Assembly: GCA_938091115.1 (NCBI GenBank)
Contig: CALKNI010000103.1
Span: 1 to 38,962 of the forward strand
Length of the DNA stretch: 38,962 nucleotides
Source of the DNA: an uncultured Pirellulaceae bacterium
GTDB taxonomy: Bacteria; Planctomycetota; Planctomycetia; Pirellulales; Pirellulaceae
Reading direction: 5' to 3'
A program made the translations under genes and the position numbers. Numbering within the stretch: position 1 is the first letter of the stretch; each line of letters opens with the position of its first letter. The notes beneath the pieces are model-generated. The model had not been told where the DNA came from, did not search any database, and was given only the letters and a program-made list of their open reading frames with translations. Shown here in pieces: positions 16,864 through 25,679 of this stretch.

Positions 16864-18351
16864 ATGTCAGAAGAAAACGAAAAAAATCTCGCAATTCCAG
16901 TTCGTGTTTTATTGGTCGATAACGATAAAGACCATGCTAAGGCGATGCATGAGAGTCTTGAACGAATTGGCTTGGAATGCAGCTACGCGACCTCAGGTCC
17001 GGAGGGCGCGCGGATGCTTAATGAAAATACATATGAGGTCGTGGTCACTGACCTGATGATGAATGATGTGGATGGCATGGCGATTTTGAAGAAAGCCAAA
17101 GACATCCAACCAGACTGTGAAGTTATTTTGGTGACAGGCCATGCGACCGTTTCCCGAGCCGTGGAGGCGATGCGTGAAAGAGCATTTAACTTCCTTGAGA
17201 AGCCAATTACTCCTAAGCGTCTTCAAGCGGTAGCTTCGAAGGCTGCAGAGTCAGTGCGGATTCGATTGCAGAATACCCACTTGCAATCCCGTTTGGATGA
17301 ACGTTACGGGTTTGAGAATCTAATCTTCGCCAGCGAGAGTATGAAAAACGTGGTGGAGCGTCTTAAGCGAATTGCTCCTACGGATGTCGGCGTTTTAATT
17401 ACCGGTGAGACCGGAACTGGAAAGGACGTCGTCGCTCAGGCGATTCATCAAAATAGCCCTCGCAAGAAAAAGCCATTTGTAGCCATCAATACGGCAGCCG
17501 TGGCGGAGCATTTGGTTGAGAGCGAGTTGTTCGGTCATGTCAAAGGTGCCTTTACCGATGCGATTTCTGATCGCCAGGGTAAATTTGAATACGCTAACGG
17601 CGGAACATTGTTTCTCGATGAAGTAGGCGACATGCCGATGCCAACCCAAATCAAGTTGCTGAGGGTTCTGGAGGAGCGGGAAATCACCCGGGTCGGTGAT
17701 AATAAATCAATTCCTGTCAATGTTCGTGTTTTGGCAGCGACCAATAAAGATCTGGAAACGGAAATTGAAGAAGGTCGCTTTCGGAGTGATCTTTATTTTC
17801 GTCTCAAGATCGTATCAGTCCACTTGGATCCGTTAAATCAACGGCGTGAAGACATTCTGCCTCTGGCTGATTTTTTTCGTCGTCAGGCCAATAAAAAGAA
17901 CGGTCGAAAAACGAAAGGGTTTTCTCCGGCTTTGCGTCGCTGGATGGTGGGATACAGTTGGAAAGGTAATGTTCGGCAACTAAAAAATGTCGTTGAAAGT
18001 CTGGTCGTGATGGATCTCGATGACATGCTCGACATGGATGACTTATCTCCCGACTTGATCGGGGATGTCGGTAAGGTAAGTTCTGTCGTGTCTGGCATTG
18101 ACCCCGCTATTAGTTTTTTAGATGAGGGGTCGTCCGAATTGATCGGTAAGTCAATGAAGGAAATTGAGCGCTGGGCGACGGAGCAAACGCTCAAATTAGC
18201 CAATCAGAATAGAAAAGAGACTGCACGTATTTTGGGAATTAGCGAACGCAACCTTTATCGCTTGATCCAGAAGTACGGCCTCAAACAGAATGACGAAAGA
18301 AATTCTGAATCGCCCAATGAAACTGAGGAAAGCCCAGTAGATCCCTCGTAA
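16864..18351 (+). CDS. Sigma-54-dependent response regulator, NtrC family
   Basis: From ATG 16864 the protein has 495 residues. The receiver domain has acidic residues in VLLVDNDKDH, phospho-acceptor Asp63 in VVVTDLMMNDVDG and the Lys of FLEKPITP. The AAA+ domain has Walker A GETGTGKD, the sigma-54 contact loop written GAFTDA instead of GAFTGA, Walker B GGTLFLDEVGDMP and the arginine finger region RFRSDLYFRL. The Fis-type helix-turn-helix is ETARILGISERNLYRLIQKYG. It would activate sigma-54 promoters after phosphorylation. No histidine kinase is adjacent, so its partner is unknown. The frame is open from 16789, but the extra 25 residues are unlike a receiver N-terminus. Confidence 0.92.
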   Translation: MSEENEKNLAIPVRVLLVDNDKDHAKAMHESLERIGLECSYATSGPEGARMLNENTYEVVVTDLMMNDVDGMAILKKAKDIQPDCEVILVTGHATVSRAVEAMRERAFNFLEKPITPKRLQAVASKAAESVRIRLQNTHLQSRLDERYGFENLIFASESMKNVVERLKRIAPTDVGVLITGETGTGKDVVAQAIHQNSPRKKKPFVAINTAAVAEHLVESELFGHVKGAFTDAISDRQGKFEYANGGTLFLDEVGDMPMPTQIKLLRVLEEREITRVGDNKSIPVNVRVLAATNKDLETEIEEGRFRSDLYFRLKIVSVHLDPLNQRREDILPLADFFRRQANKKNGRKTKGFSPALRRWMVGYSWKGNVRQLKNVVESLVVMDLDDMLDMDDLSPDLIGDVGKVSSVVSGIDPAISFLDEGSSELIGKSMKEIERWATEQTLKLANQNRKETARILGISERNLYRLIQKYGLKQNDERNSESPNETEESPVDPS

Positions 18352-18458
18352 TTGTAAGCAGCATTTTTCAGTAAATTTCCACCAACAAATAATGTTTTTT
18401 GAGAATGTTTGTGTTGGATTGTCCCAGCCACCTACATCTCGCTTGAGTCGAGTAAACC

Positions 18459-20357
18459 ATGAGTCAATTGCAACTAAATCCAATCCGGCAACTTTCGGCG
18501 AGCGTGATCAACAAGATCGCCGCCGGTGAAGTTATTGAACGGCCCGCGAGTGTCGTGAAGGAACTGTTAGAAAACTCAGTGGATGCCGGTGCAACTCGGA
18601 TCGAGTTAACGATCGAACAAGGCGGGACAGAGTTAATCCGAGTGACGGACAACGGATCCGGAATTCCACAGGAGCAGTTGCCGTTGGCGGTCACCAGCCA
18701 CGCGACTAGTAAAATTACTGATGCGGACGATCTATTCCAGGTCGCGACGATGGGCTTTCGTGGAGAGGCCCTCGCTTCGATTGCGGAAGTCAGTCAGACA
18801 ACGATTCGATCCCGAACCGCTTTGCAGGATTGTGGTTTTGAAATGTTGATCAATGGCGGGCATCGCGAACCTGCGCAACCGTGTGGCTGCCCTCAGGGAA
18901 CCACCATTGAAGTACGTCAATTGTTTTACAACACTCCAGTGCGACAGAAATTCATGAAAACCGCTCAAACCGAACGCGGGCATATCATGGAAGCATTCAC
19001 TCGAATTGCTTTGGCGCACCCAGAAATTCAAATGACCTGCGTCAACGGTAGTAAGACAACTTACAACCTGCCTGCGACGGAAGTATGGTCTGATCGGATT
19101 GGTGCATTTTTCGGGCCTGAAATTGCCAGTAATTTAATCGCACTTGATAACGCCCATGGTGAGATCCGGATCCGCGGTTTTGTTGTCGATCCGACAGTGA
19201 GTCGGGCAAATAACCGCATGCAATATTTATTTTTAAATGGTCGATATATACGGGACCGGTCATTACAGCACGCCTTAAGTGAAGCGTACCGTGGGTTGCT
19301 CATGACAGGGCGTTATCCAGCCTGTTTTCTGACCTTGGAGATTCCATTTGAGTTGGTGGATGTCAACGTGCACCCAGCCAAGTTAGAAGTCCGTTTTCAA
19401 AATGGCGGACAAATTTACAGCCAACTGTTAAGTACGGTTCGGCATCGTTTTCTTTCTACCGATTTGACGGCTCACGCTCAGTTGTCAAAAAAACCGGCCG
19501 AGCCGTTTCGTCCGTTTCCTCAGGCCGGCTCCGGCGTTTCGATATCCAGTCCTGGAGTGTCGAACGAGGGTAGTCAAGAAAGGATTGCGTTTAAAAATAC
19601 AGTTCCGGCATTTGATTGGACGCAGGCGCCTCGACAGCCTCAGTTGGCCGGTAATTATTACACTTCTGGAGTTGGTTTAAATAGTGCTTCCGATGGTAAT
19701 GGCGGAATTGCAAATGGAGAGCAAGGCAATCAGGGGGAGTCTGGTCTTGATGCTGCGACAATTGGTACAGGGGTGGCGCCATCACAGACGCCTACTGCAC
19801 TCCAGGTTCACAACACTTATCTAGTTTCGGAAACCCCTGAAGGGATGATTGTGATCGACCAGCACGCGCTGCATGAGCGGGTGATTTATGAACAAATTCG
19901 CGGCAAAGTGGTCGACGGAAAATTAGAGTCTCAACGTTTACTGGTGCCCGAGCCGGTGTCACTTCCACCGGCGGAAGCGGCAGCAGTATTGGAACAAACG
20001 GAATTATTAGAACAGCTTGGAATATCGATCAGCCCATTTGGGGGAGGGACTGTTTTGGTTTCCTCTTATCCTGCAATGTTGAACAAACAAAATCCTGCTG
20101 AAATGCTGCGAAGTGTCGTGGATCAAATTATCGAGGGGGGAAAAACCCTCGACCAGCGTGATTTAGTAGACGAATTACTGCATATGATTTCTTGCAAAGC
20201 GGCCGTCAAAGCGGGGGATCGGCTTTCTCCTGAAGAGATTACCGCCCTCCTTGAGCACAGGGAACTTTGTCAGGATGCTCATCATTGTCCGCATGGTCGT
20301 CCTACTTCGCTAGTTTTTTCGCGAGATGAGCTCGATCGCCGATTTAAACGCATCTAA
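18459..20357 (+). CDS. mutL: DNA mismatch repair protein MutL with endonuclease motif
   Basis: This 632-residue protein has the GHKL ATPase motifs: NKIAAGEVIERPASVVKELL with the catalytic Glu and Asn, DNGSGI, and GFRGEALASI. The DNA-binding fold follows (FLNGRYIRD, DVNVHPAKLEVRF). A Gly/Gln-rich linker at about residues 345-440 leads to the C-terminal domain. This holds the endonuclease motif DQHALHERVIYE (from Asp467), fitting DQHA(x)2E(x)4E, with SCKAAVKAGD and CPHGRPT completing the metal site. QRLLVP fits the beta-clamp-binding motif. It would therefore nick the new strand itself, as in organisms without MutH. mutS is not in the window. Confidence 0.96.
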   Translation: MSQLQLNPIRQLSASVINKIAAGEVIERPASVVKELLENSVDAGATRIELTIEQGGTELIRVTDNGSGIPQEQLPLAVTSHATSKITDADDLFQVATMGFRGEALASIAEVSQTTIRSRTALQDCGFEMLINGGHREPAQPCGCPQGTTIEVRQLFYNTPVRQKFMKTAQTERGHIMEAFTRIALAHPEIQMTCVNGSKTTYNLPATEVWSDRIGAFFGPEIASNLIALDNAHGEIRIRGFVVDPTVSRANNRMQYLFLNGRYIRDRSLQHALSEAYRGLLMTGRYPACFLTLEIPFELVDVNVHPAKLEVRFQNGGQIYSQLLSTVRHRFLSTDLTAHAQLSKKPAEPFRPFPQAGSGVSISSPGVSNEGSQERIAFKNTVPAFDWTQAPRQPQLAGNYYTSGVGLNSASDGNGGIANGEQGNQGESGLDAATIGTGVAPSQTPTALQVHNTYLVSETPEGMIVIDQHALHERVIYEQIRGKVVDGKLESQRLLVPEPVSLPPAEAAAVLEQTELLEQLGISISPFGGGTVLVSSYPAMLNKQNPAEMLRSVVDQIIEGGKTLDQRDLVDELLHMISCKAAVKAGDRLSPEEITALLEHRELCQDAHHCPHGRPTSLVFSRDELDRRFKRI

Positions 20358-20362
20358 TCGTG

Positions 20363-20379
20363 GATTCTGTGCCAGAATT
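20363..20379 (+). terminator. Small hairpin after mutL
   Basis: Six bases after the mutL stop, ATTCTG-TGC-CAGAAT forms a six-pair stem with a three-base loop. It is not followed by a T-run, so it may only protect the mRNA 3' end rather than terminate transcription. Confidence 0.25.
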
Positions 20380-20470
20380 ATAAGATAACTGTAACAGCGA
20401 GCTTTTCGGCAGCGGATTGCCGAATGGGCTCCATTCATTAGGTCTGGAAGACGAAGGTGCTTGTTTTCAA

Positions 20471-21958
20471 ATGATTTGTGTAAGCGTTGGACGAGGTCGA
20501 CACCGAATGATGATGGCTGAGCATCGGCACCTTGCAGAGCAAGGCGTCGAATTGGTCGAATTGCGTCTTGATTACATCCGAAGGGCTGTCAATTTGAAGC
20601 GGCTCTTGAAGGATCGGCAGTGTTCCGTGGTGGCGACGTGTCGTCGCAAAAACGAAGGTGGACGTTGGGAAGGTTCTGAGAGTGATCGCGAAATGCTGCT
20701 GCGAGCAGCGATTGCTGACGGTGCAGACTATGTCGATTTAGAAATGGACATCGCGCACAAGATACCGCGATACGGAAATACACAGAGGATCATCAGTTAT
20801 CACAATTTTGATGAAACGCCAAAAAATCTTGAGGAAATTCACCATCGAATTTCGCAACTCGATCCAGATATCATCAAAATTGCAACGATGGCTAACAATC
20901 CTATCGACAACATCAAAGCGTTGCGTCTTTGTCGAGATTCGGATATTCCAACGGCGGCTTTCTGCATGGGGGAAATGGGGCTGCCGTCGAGGATTCTCTG
21001 TGGCCGCGCGGGTGCTCCGTTAACTTATGCAACTTTTAGCGAAGATCGTAAAATGGCACCTGGCCAGTTGACTTACAAGCAAATGCAAGAAGATTTTGGC
21101 TACAACCAAATTACCGATCAAACGAAGGTTTTAGGTGTTATCGCCGACCCGGTTGCACATAGCTTGAGCCCTCTTGTTCATAATGCCTGCCTGCGTGAGC
21201 AAGGATTGGATATGCTTTACTTGCCATTTCGAGTTCCCAAAGAGTATCTCGCCGAGTTTATTGATATTTGTCCAGAGATGGGGGTGAGTGGTTTAAGCGT
21301 TACGATTCCCCACAAAGAAAAATGTTTGAAGTGTATCAATGTTCTGGATGATAACGTCGCAGGGATTCGCGCTGCCAACACCATTGTATTTCGAGACGTT
21401 AACGCTTACGGCTACAACACAGACTGCACTGCGGCGATGGCAAGTTTACGTAAGTCCATTGAAATCAAATTTCCTGAAGAAGAAGTTTTCAGGGATCGTA
21501 AATTTCTAATCCTTGGGGCGGGGGGGGGTGCCCGCGCAATTGCTTTCGGATTGGTTCGTCGTGAGGCAGATGTTCACATCTGTGCGCGTGATTATCGAAA
21601 GTCGGACACCCTGGCTCGGAGTCTTGATTGCAAATCATTGGATTGGGCAGCAAGAGCTAATTTCGAAACTTCGGTTTTAGTGAATTGCACACCCGTCGGG
21701 ATGCATCCTAATATGGATGAGACTCCTTTTGAGCCGGATTGGTATGAACGAAACATGATCGTTTTCGATACGGTTTATAATCCCGAGCAAACGTTGTTAA
21801 TTAAGCAGGCCCGTGAAGCGGGGTGCACGGCGATCACTGGCGTCGATATGTTCGTGCGTCAGGCGGCTGAGCAGTTCAAACTATTTACCGGTAATTCTCC
21901 AAAGATGGAAACTATTCGTTATGAATTGAAGCGGGCCACCAGTGCGGCTCGATACTAA
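20471..21958 (+). CDS. aroDE: Bifunctional 3-dehydroquinate dehydratase / shikimate dehydrogenase
   Basis: From ATG 20471 the protein has 495 residues in two fused enzymes. Residues 1-215 are a type I dehydroquinase: ELRLDYI, the catalytic His of ISYHNFDETP and the Schiff-base Lys of DIIKIATMA, with MGLPSRI and the PGQLTY ending. Residues 225-495 are shikimate 5-dehydrogenase: GVIADPVAHSLSPLVHN, SVTIPHKEKC with the catalytic Lys, NTDCTAA, the NADP loop ILGAGGGARA, NCTPVGMHP and DMFVRQAAEQF. It converts 3-dehydroquinate to shikimate without releasing the intermediate to another protein. aroK follows 79 bases downstream. The frame opens at 20417, but the extra 18 residues are outside the fold. 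Confidence 0.95.
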   Translation: MICVSVGRGRHRMMMAEHRHLAEQGVELVELRLDYIRRAVNLKRLLKDRQCSVVATCRRKNEGGRWEGSESDREMLLRAAIADGADYVDLEMDIAHKIPRYGNTQRIISYHNFDETPKNLEEIHHRISQLDPDIIKIATMANNPIDNIKALRLCRDSDIPTAAFCMGEMGLPSRILCGRAGAPLTYATFSEDRKMAPGQLTYKQMQEDFGYNQITDQTKVLGVIADPVAHSLSPLVHNACLREQGLDMLYLPFRVPKEYLAEFIDICPEMGVSGLSVTIPHKEKCLKCINVLDDNVAGIRAANTIVFRDVNAYGYNTDCTAAMASLRKSIEIKFPEEEVFRDRKFLILGAGGGARAIAFGLVRREADVHICARDYRKSDTLARSLDCKSLDWAARANFETSVLVNCTPVGMHPNMDETPFEPDWYERNMIVFDTVYNPEQTLLIKQAREAGCTAITGVDMFVRQAAEQFKLFTGNSPKMETIRYELKRATSAARY

Positions 21959-22037
21959 CGGCGGGCTTGGGATGGCAGGGGCGTCCTGCGAAAGTCTGTC
22001 TTATCGATTTTGCTGGGTCTAGCCTTGGGGTGAGTTA

Positions 22038-22589
22038 ATGAATCTCTATCTAATCGGCTACCGGGGTTGCGGGAAATCCACCATCGCCCCGCTCGTGGCT
22101 GAAGCTCTTTCTGCCTCTGGGGCGTTATGGGAGACGATTGATACAGACGACGCAGTTGAAGAAATCGCCGGGATGTCGATTGCTGAAATTTTTTCGGAAT
22201 TTGGTGAGGCGAAATTTAGAAAGCTGGAAACAGAAGTCATCCGGTCGTTATCTGAACAGAATCAGTTGGTTGTTTCCCTTGGTGGTGGAGCTCCGATAAT
22301 TGAGCTCAATCGCCGTCGAATCTGTGAGACGGGGAAGTCGATTTGGTTGCGAGCAGAGGCTGATTTGCTTTGGGAGCGAATTTCAGTGGACAGCCAGAGT
22401 GATCAGCGGCGTCCTGATCTAACTTCTTCAGGAGGACTCCAAGAAGTCGTGCAGCTTTTAAAACACCGTGACCCGATATACGCCGAGTGCGCGGATTTTA
22501 CAATCGAGATCGAACGGCAAAGCCCCAGCGAAATTTCCCGGCAGATTGTGAGTTGGGCACTTTCCAAAGCGGCTGAATTCGGGTGGTGA
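22038..22589 (+). CDS. aroK: Shikimate kinase
   Basis: This 183-residue P-loop kinase has Walker A GYRGCGKST at residues 7-15, the shikimate-binding Asp of IDTDDAVEE, FRKLETEVI with the binding Arg, and the GGGAP Walker B-like loop. The lid contains DQRRPDL. It phosphorylates shikimate to shikimate-3-phosphate with ATP. It is placed directly after aroDE, so three consecutive steps of chorismate synthesis are encoded together and probably cotranscribed. GGGGTGAG lies a few bases before the ATG. Confidence 0.93.
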   Translation: MNLYLIGYRGCGKSTIAPLVAEALSASGALWETIDTDDAVEEIAGMSIAEIFSEFGEAKFRKLETEVIRSLSEQNQLVVSLGGGAPIIELNRRRICETGKSIWLRAEADLLWERISVDSQSDQRRPDLTSSGGLQEVVQLLKHRDPIYAECADFTIEIERQSPSEISRQIVSWALSKAAEFGW

Positions 22590-22729
22590 TTCGCTAGCCG
22601 GCGTTGTAGAGTATTGAAGTTATTAGCTGTGATTGTTGGATGATTTAATCGGATGTGGCCTTGGTTGCACCATCTTTTTGTTAACAAACTTGCTCAATTT
22701 TATATCGGCCCTAATAGGCGACTTAATTC

Positions 22730-24037
22730 ATGCCTTCAGAACTCCCCAGCTCGCTTCAATTACCGGTGCTTATGATTGCCGGGATGGCGATCGGGGTTTT
22801 TATTAATTGGGCGATTTACTCATGGGCGATGTTCCTGAAGCGTCCGATCAGCCCCTGGATGACTCCCTCCGCGGAAGCTGGGCCGCGTTTTTGGACTGAC
22901 CGAATTCCAATCTTTGGATGGCTTGGTCGGCGACGCGACTCGGAGCTTTTTGGAGCTCGATTTTGGGTCAGGCCCATGTTGATTGAATTGGCGTGTTTGT
23001 TGGGGGTTCCTTTTTTCTACCATTGGTTGCTTAACGGCGGATTAACTAGTCAAACGTCTCTGGCAGTTGGCTGGGAGTCGAGTTGCGGTGTCTGGTTTTA
23101 TACCTATGGTATTTTGCTGGTGCTAATGTGTATCGGTACCTTTATCGATTTCGATGAGAGAACCATTCCTGATGAGGTCACAGTTACCGGTACGATTGTT
23201 GCTTTACTGCTCGCTGGTTTGGTGCCTACCTTTGGATTGCCCGTGTTGGAACGTGGCGGTGCTTTGCCGGCCCTGCAGGCGATTCATTATGCTTCCCCTA
23301 ACACTCTTGGTGGCTCGCATCTAGGAGTGTCAGCGATGTTTGTGGCAATGCTGATTTTTTTGATTTGGATCTGGGCGTTGATGCCCAAGTTGCCAGTGTG
23401 GTACGTCGGTTTGGGAAAATCGGTGAGATTTATGTGGGCTCATGCCGTTCGCCCAAAACGGAAAACAACTTGTCCACTCCGAACTGTAAATCGAAAAACA
23501 CCTCCGGTGACCTTGCTGTTAGCTGGGTTGCTTGTTGGCGGACTCGCTGCGATTGCGATTGCGTGGCAGTTGCTCCCCGAAGAAAACTTAGTCAGTCTTT
23601 ATAGTGCTTTTCTTGGGATGGCATTCGGTGGAGGTCTCGTTTGGGCAATTCGAATCATTGGCACCATCGCGTTGCAAAAAGAGGCGATGGGGTTTGGTGA
23701 TGTTACTTTGCATGCGATGATCGGCGCGTTTCTGGGTTGGCAGGCAGCGCTGTTGGTTTTTGTAATGGCTCCCTTTGCGGCGCTACTGGTGGTGTTGATT
23801 CAATTTGTTGTAACTCGGCAAAGTGAAATTGCGTTTGGTCCTTATTTATCAGCGGGCGCTCTGATTTTGCTGGTGACCTGGCGGCAAATGTGGCCCATTG
23901 TTTCAGAGGCAGTCTTCCGATTGGGGCCAGTCCTGCTAATGATCCTTGCAGGTGCCTTGGTTTTGATGGCTTTGATGTTGGTAACGCTTTCGTTCATTAA
24001 AGGACGTCTGTACAAGGATGAATTGGCTGACCAGTAA
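22730..24037 (+). CDS. Prepilin peptidase (A24 family)
   Basis: This 435-residue polytopic membrane protein has the two aspartyl motifs of type IV prepilin peptidases: FIDFDERTIPDEVT at about residues 138-151 and the later MGFGDVTLHAMIGAFLGW. Both fit the catalytic D-x(n)-PD and GxGD blocks. About eight hydrophobic segments are visible. The N-terminal cytoplasmic part (residues 35-85) lacks the CxxC zinc pairs typical of bifunctional PilD enzymes, and a basic insert of about 35 residues (near KTTCPLRTVNRK) splits the protein. It probably cleaves signal sequences of type II secretion or pilin-like proteins; N-methylation is uncertain. No pilin gene is adjacent. Confidence 0.87.
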   Translation: MPSELPSSLQLPVLMIAGMAIGVFINWAIYSWAMFLKRPISPWMTPSAEAGPRFWTDRIPIFGWLGRRRDSELFGARFWVRPMLIELACLLGVPFFYHWLLNGGLTSQTSLAVGWESSCGVWFYTYGILLVLMCIGTFIDFDERTIPDEVTVTGTIVALLLAGLVPTFGLPVLERGGALPALQAIHYASPNTLGGSHLGVSAMFVAMLIFLIWIWALMPKLPVWYVGLGKSVRFMWAHAVRPKRKTTCPLRTVNRKTPPVTLLLAGLLVGGLAAIAIAWQLLPEENLVSLYSAFLGMAFGGGLVWAIRIIGTIALQKEAMGFGDVTLHAMIGAFLGWQAALLVFVMAPFAALLVVLIQFVVTRQSEIAFGPYLSAGALILLVTWRQMWPIVSEAVFRLGPVLLMILAGALVLMALMLVTLSFIKGRLYKDELADQ

Positions 24038-24389
24038 AAGCGAGGTTTGCAATCGCGCGGGAAGGATTCTGTGAGAATTCTTGGCACAATCCCGCTGGGT
24101 TAAGTGAAGGCTGCCGCTTTTTGCTAGCATAATCGAATGATGGCTGTTTCGGAGCAGTCGTTACTTTAGGCTGTTTTCTCTAGTCGTCCCACTGATTGAA
24201 GTTGGTTTTAAAATTGCGACCTGAGTTGATGCCATCTCCTTGTAATATTTGAGCTTATTCGGTCTCGAGCTTGTGCGGTCGAGTTTTCGGTCTTTACCGA
24301 GTTTTCTCACCTCGCTAAAGTTTCCGATGTTACTCGAACCCATCGTCGGTAGTCGTCTTGCTACCTTGTAATGAGTGCTCTTGATTGTT
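24038..24389. other. Intergenic region before the OmpA-like gene
   Basis: This 352-base gap holds the hairpin at 24057-24095 and presumably the promoter of the OmpA-like lipoprotein gene. A minus-strand open frame at 24161-24343 is low-complexity and matches nothing, so it is not called. The repeated GTCG/TCGG words at 24250-24300 show no clear secondary structure. Confidence 0.4.
24057..24095 (+). terminator. Strong hairpin after the prepilin peptidase gene
   Basis: AAGGATTCT-GTG-AGAATTCTT forms a nine-pair stem with one G-U pair at 24062-24082. An outer GCGGG / CCCGC pair (24057-24061 and 24091-24095) encloses it, with an eight-base bulge on the right. It starts 19 bases after the stop. 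No T-run follows, so factor-dependent termination or mRNA 3' end protection is more likely than classic intrinsic termination. Confidence 0.4.
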
Positions 24390-25376
24390 ATGAAAAATGC
24401 ACCTGTTTTAAATCGATTCGTCCAGATCAGGAATCAGTATTCTTCGATCATAGTCCTTGGTTGCCTTGGGCTTCTCGGAGCAGCGTTAGGTTGTCAGCAA
24501 CCTGTGGGCAACGGTGCCGCTGGCCAGCGTGGGATTTTTGATTTTCGTAGTCAAGCTCGCGCCGAGCGAATTAATGGTGGGGCGCCTCAGATGGCGTTCA
24601 ATTCGAATCAAGATGTCCAGCGGTTGAATCAAAAGCTGGGTGCCTATGATGATGACAACCAGATGCTCAACACGGAAATTGCTGGTTTAAAGCAGAGATT
24701 GCAAGTGGCGAACCAGTTCAATCAAACTTTAAGAGAGCAGTTAGCCGATACGTCCGGTCGGATTCAGCAGATTGAAATGGAGCGACAGGCAGCGGTTGAA
24801 CAATTGGCTTCCGTCCGTAAGCAAGTGAATCAAGCTAAATTGCGACCGGCGTCAACTGTAGGACAGTTTGCGAGTTTTGGTGAGAGCGAATCTCCTGCTC
24901 AGTTTTCAGGTGGCGCGACTATTCGAGCAAATAATAGCCTGATGAAGCAGTTGGCAAAAGTCGATTTGCCTGGTAGTCGGGTAAGGATGGATGGAGATTT
25001 GGTTCGCATTGAATTTTCTTCGGATCGAATTTTTGTTCCCGGAACGTATCAAATTCAACCTTCTCAATTGCCAGTGATGCAGAATTTAGTTTCTGCTATC
25101 CGGTTAAATTTTCCGAAGCAAGTTGTAGGAATTGAAGCGCATTGGGACGGTACACCGCTCAACCCCCAGTCGACCACGCATCAACAGTTGACGGCCACTC
25201 AAGCTTTGTCTGTATTTAATGATTTGGCTCGCTTGGGAGTTCCCAAGGAGCAGATGTTTACAATGGCGATGGCAAGTAATCGCCCACGTTATTCAGCGAG
25301 TGCAACCGAAGGGGTTAATCCGAATCGTAGAATTGAGCTGGTGATTTACCCTGAGCGTTTTGACGTAAAATATTAA
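24390..25376 (+). CDS. OmpA-like lipoprotein with coiled coil
   Basis: From ATG 24390 the protein has 328 residues. A hydrophobic signal ends in the lipobox AALGC (Cys35). Residues about 70-160 form a Gln-rich coiled coil (for example LNQKLGAYDDDNQMLNTEI and LRQQL-type heptads). The C-terminal domain, about 195-325, is OmpA/MotB-like with VVGIEAHWDGTPL, ATQALSVFNDLARLGV and the hallmark GVNPNRRIELVIYP. OmpA-C domains bind peptidoglycan diaminopimelate, so the protein likely links a membrane to the cell wall. The acid and Arg of NRRIEL are kept. GTG 24375 is a less likely start. Confidence 0.87.
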   Translation: MKNAPVLNRFVQIRNQYSSIIVLGCLGLLGAALGCQQPVGNGAAGQRGIFDFRSQARAERINGGAPQMAFNSNQDVQRLNQKLGAYDDDNQMLNTEIAGLKQRLQVANQFNQTLREQLADTSGRIQQIEMERQAAVEQLASVRKQVNQAKLRPASTVGQFASFGESESPAQFSGGATIRANNSLMKQLAKVDLPGSRVRMDGDLVRIEFSSDRIFVPGTYQIQPSQLPVMQNLVSAIRLNFPKQVVGIEAHWDGTPLNPQSTTHQQLTATQALSVFNDLARLGVPKEQMFTMAMASNRPRYSASATEGVNPNRRIELVIYPERFDVKY

Positions 25377-25679
25377 AAATGATGTTTCCGGCTGCTGCTT
25401 TGGCCACCGTTGTTTTATCTTCGAAAGCCCTTCGCTTTTTTAAATGACTCTCGTAGTGCCGAGTGGCCTCCCTTCTTGGTTGGGGTGTCTTTTTTCTGGC
25501 CTTACCAACGACTTTTCAACGGCTGAGTGACGGACTTCCAATTGAAAAGCTCGCGTTTTTGTTGGTGAAGCTCAATTCTTTTAATTGCTTGCAAAAACTC
25601 CCCAGTCTGTGTAGGTATAAATATGTATACTGGTGAACATTTGTTTATCTGTTTTGCCGATAAGTGACCAAAGGTGTCT
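25377..25679. other. Intergenic region before imuA
   Basis: This stretch of about 300 bases holds a weak terminator-like element at 25422-25441 (CGAA-AGCCC-TTCG followed by CTTTTTT) after the OmpA-like gene. The likely imuA promoter follows, in the AT-rich run TATAAATATGTATAC at 25617-25630, and then a LexA-like box. Confidence 0.4.
25634..25647 (+). promoter_or_regulatory. LexA-box-like operator before imuA
   Basis: TGAAC-ATTT-GTTTA at 33 bases before the imuA ATG matches the Gram-positive type LexA box GAAC-N4-GTTC with one mismatch in the right half. It lies directly downstream of the AT-rich likely promoter (GTATAC), a good place for repression. imuA-imuB-dnaE2 cassettes are SOS-induced in many bacteria. 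The planctomycete LexA consensus was not available to me. Confidence 0.35.

Noticed and set aside
21975-21990. Terminator after aroDE (GCAGGG-GCG-TCCTGC)
   Set aside because: The stem is short, one pair is G-U, and no T-run follows; aroK is only 79 bases away and likely cotranscribed.
24161-24343. 60-residue minus-strand open frame in the gap before the OmpA-like gene
   Set aside because: No motif or ribosome site; composition unlike neighbouring genes.
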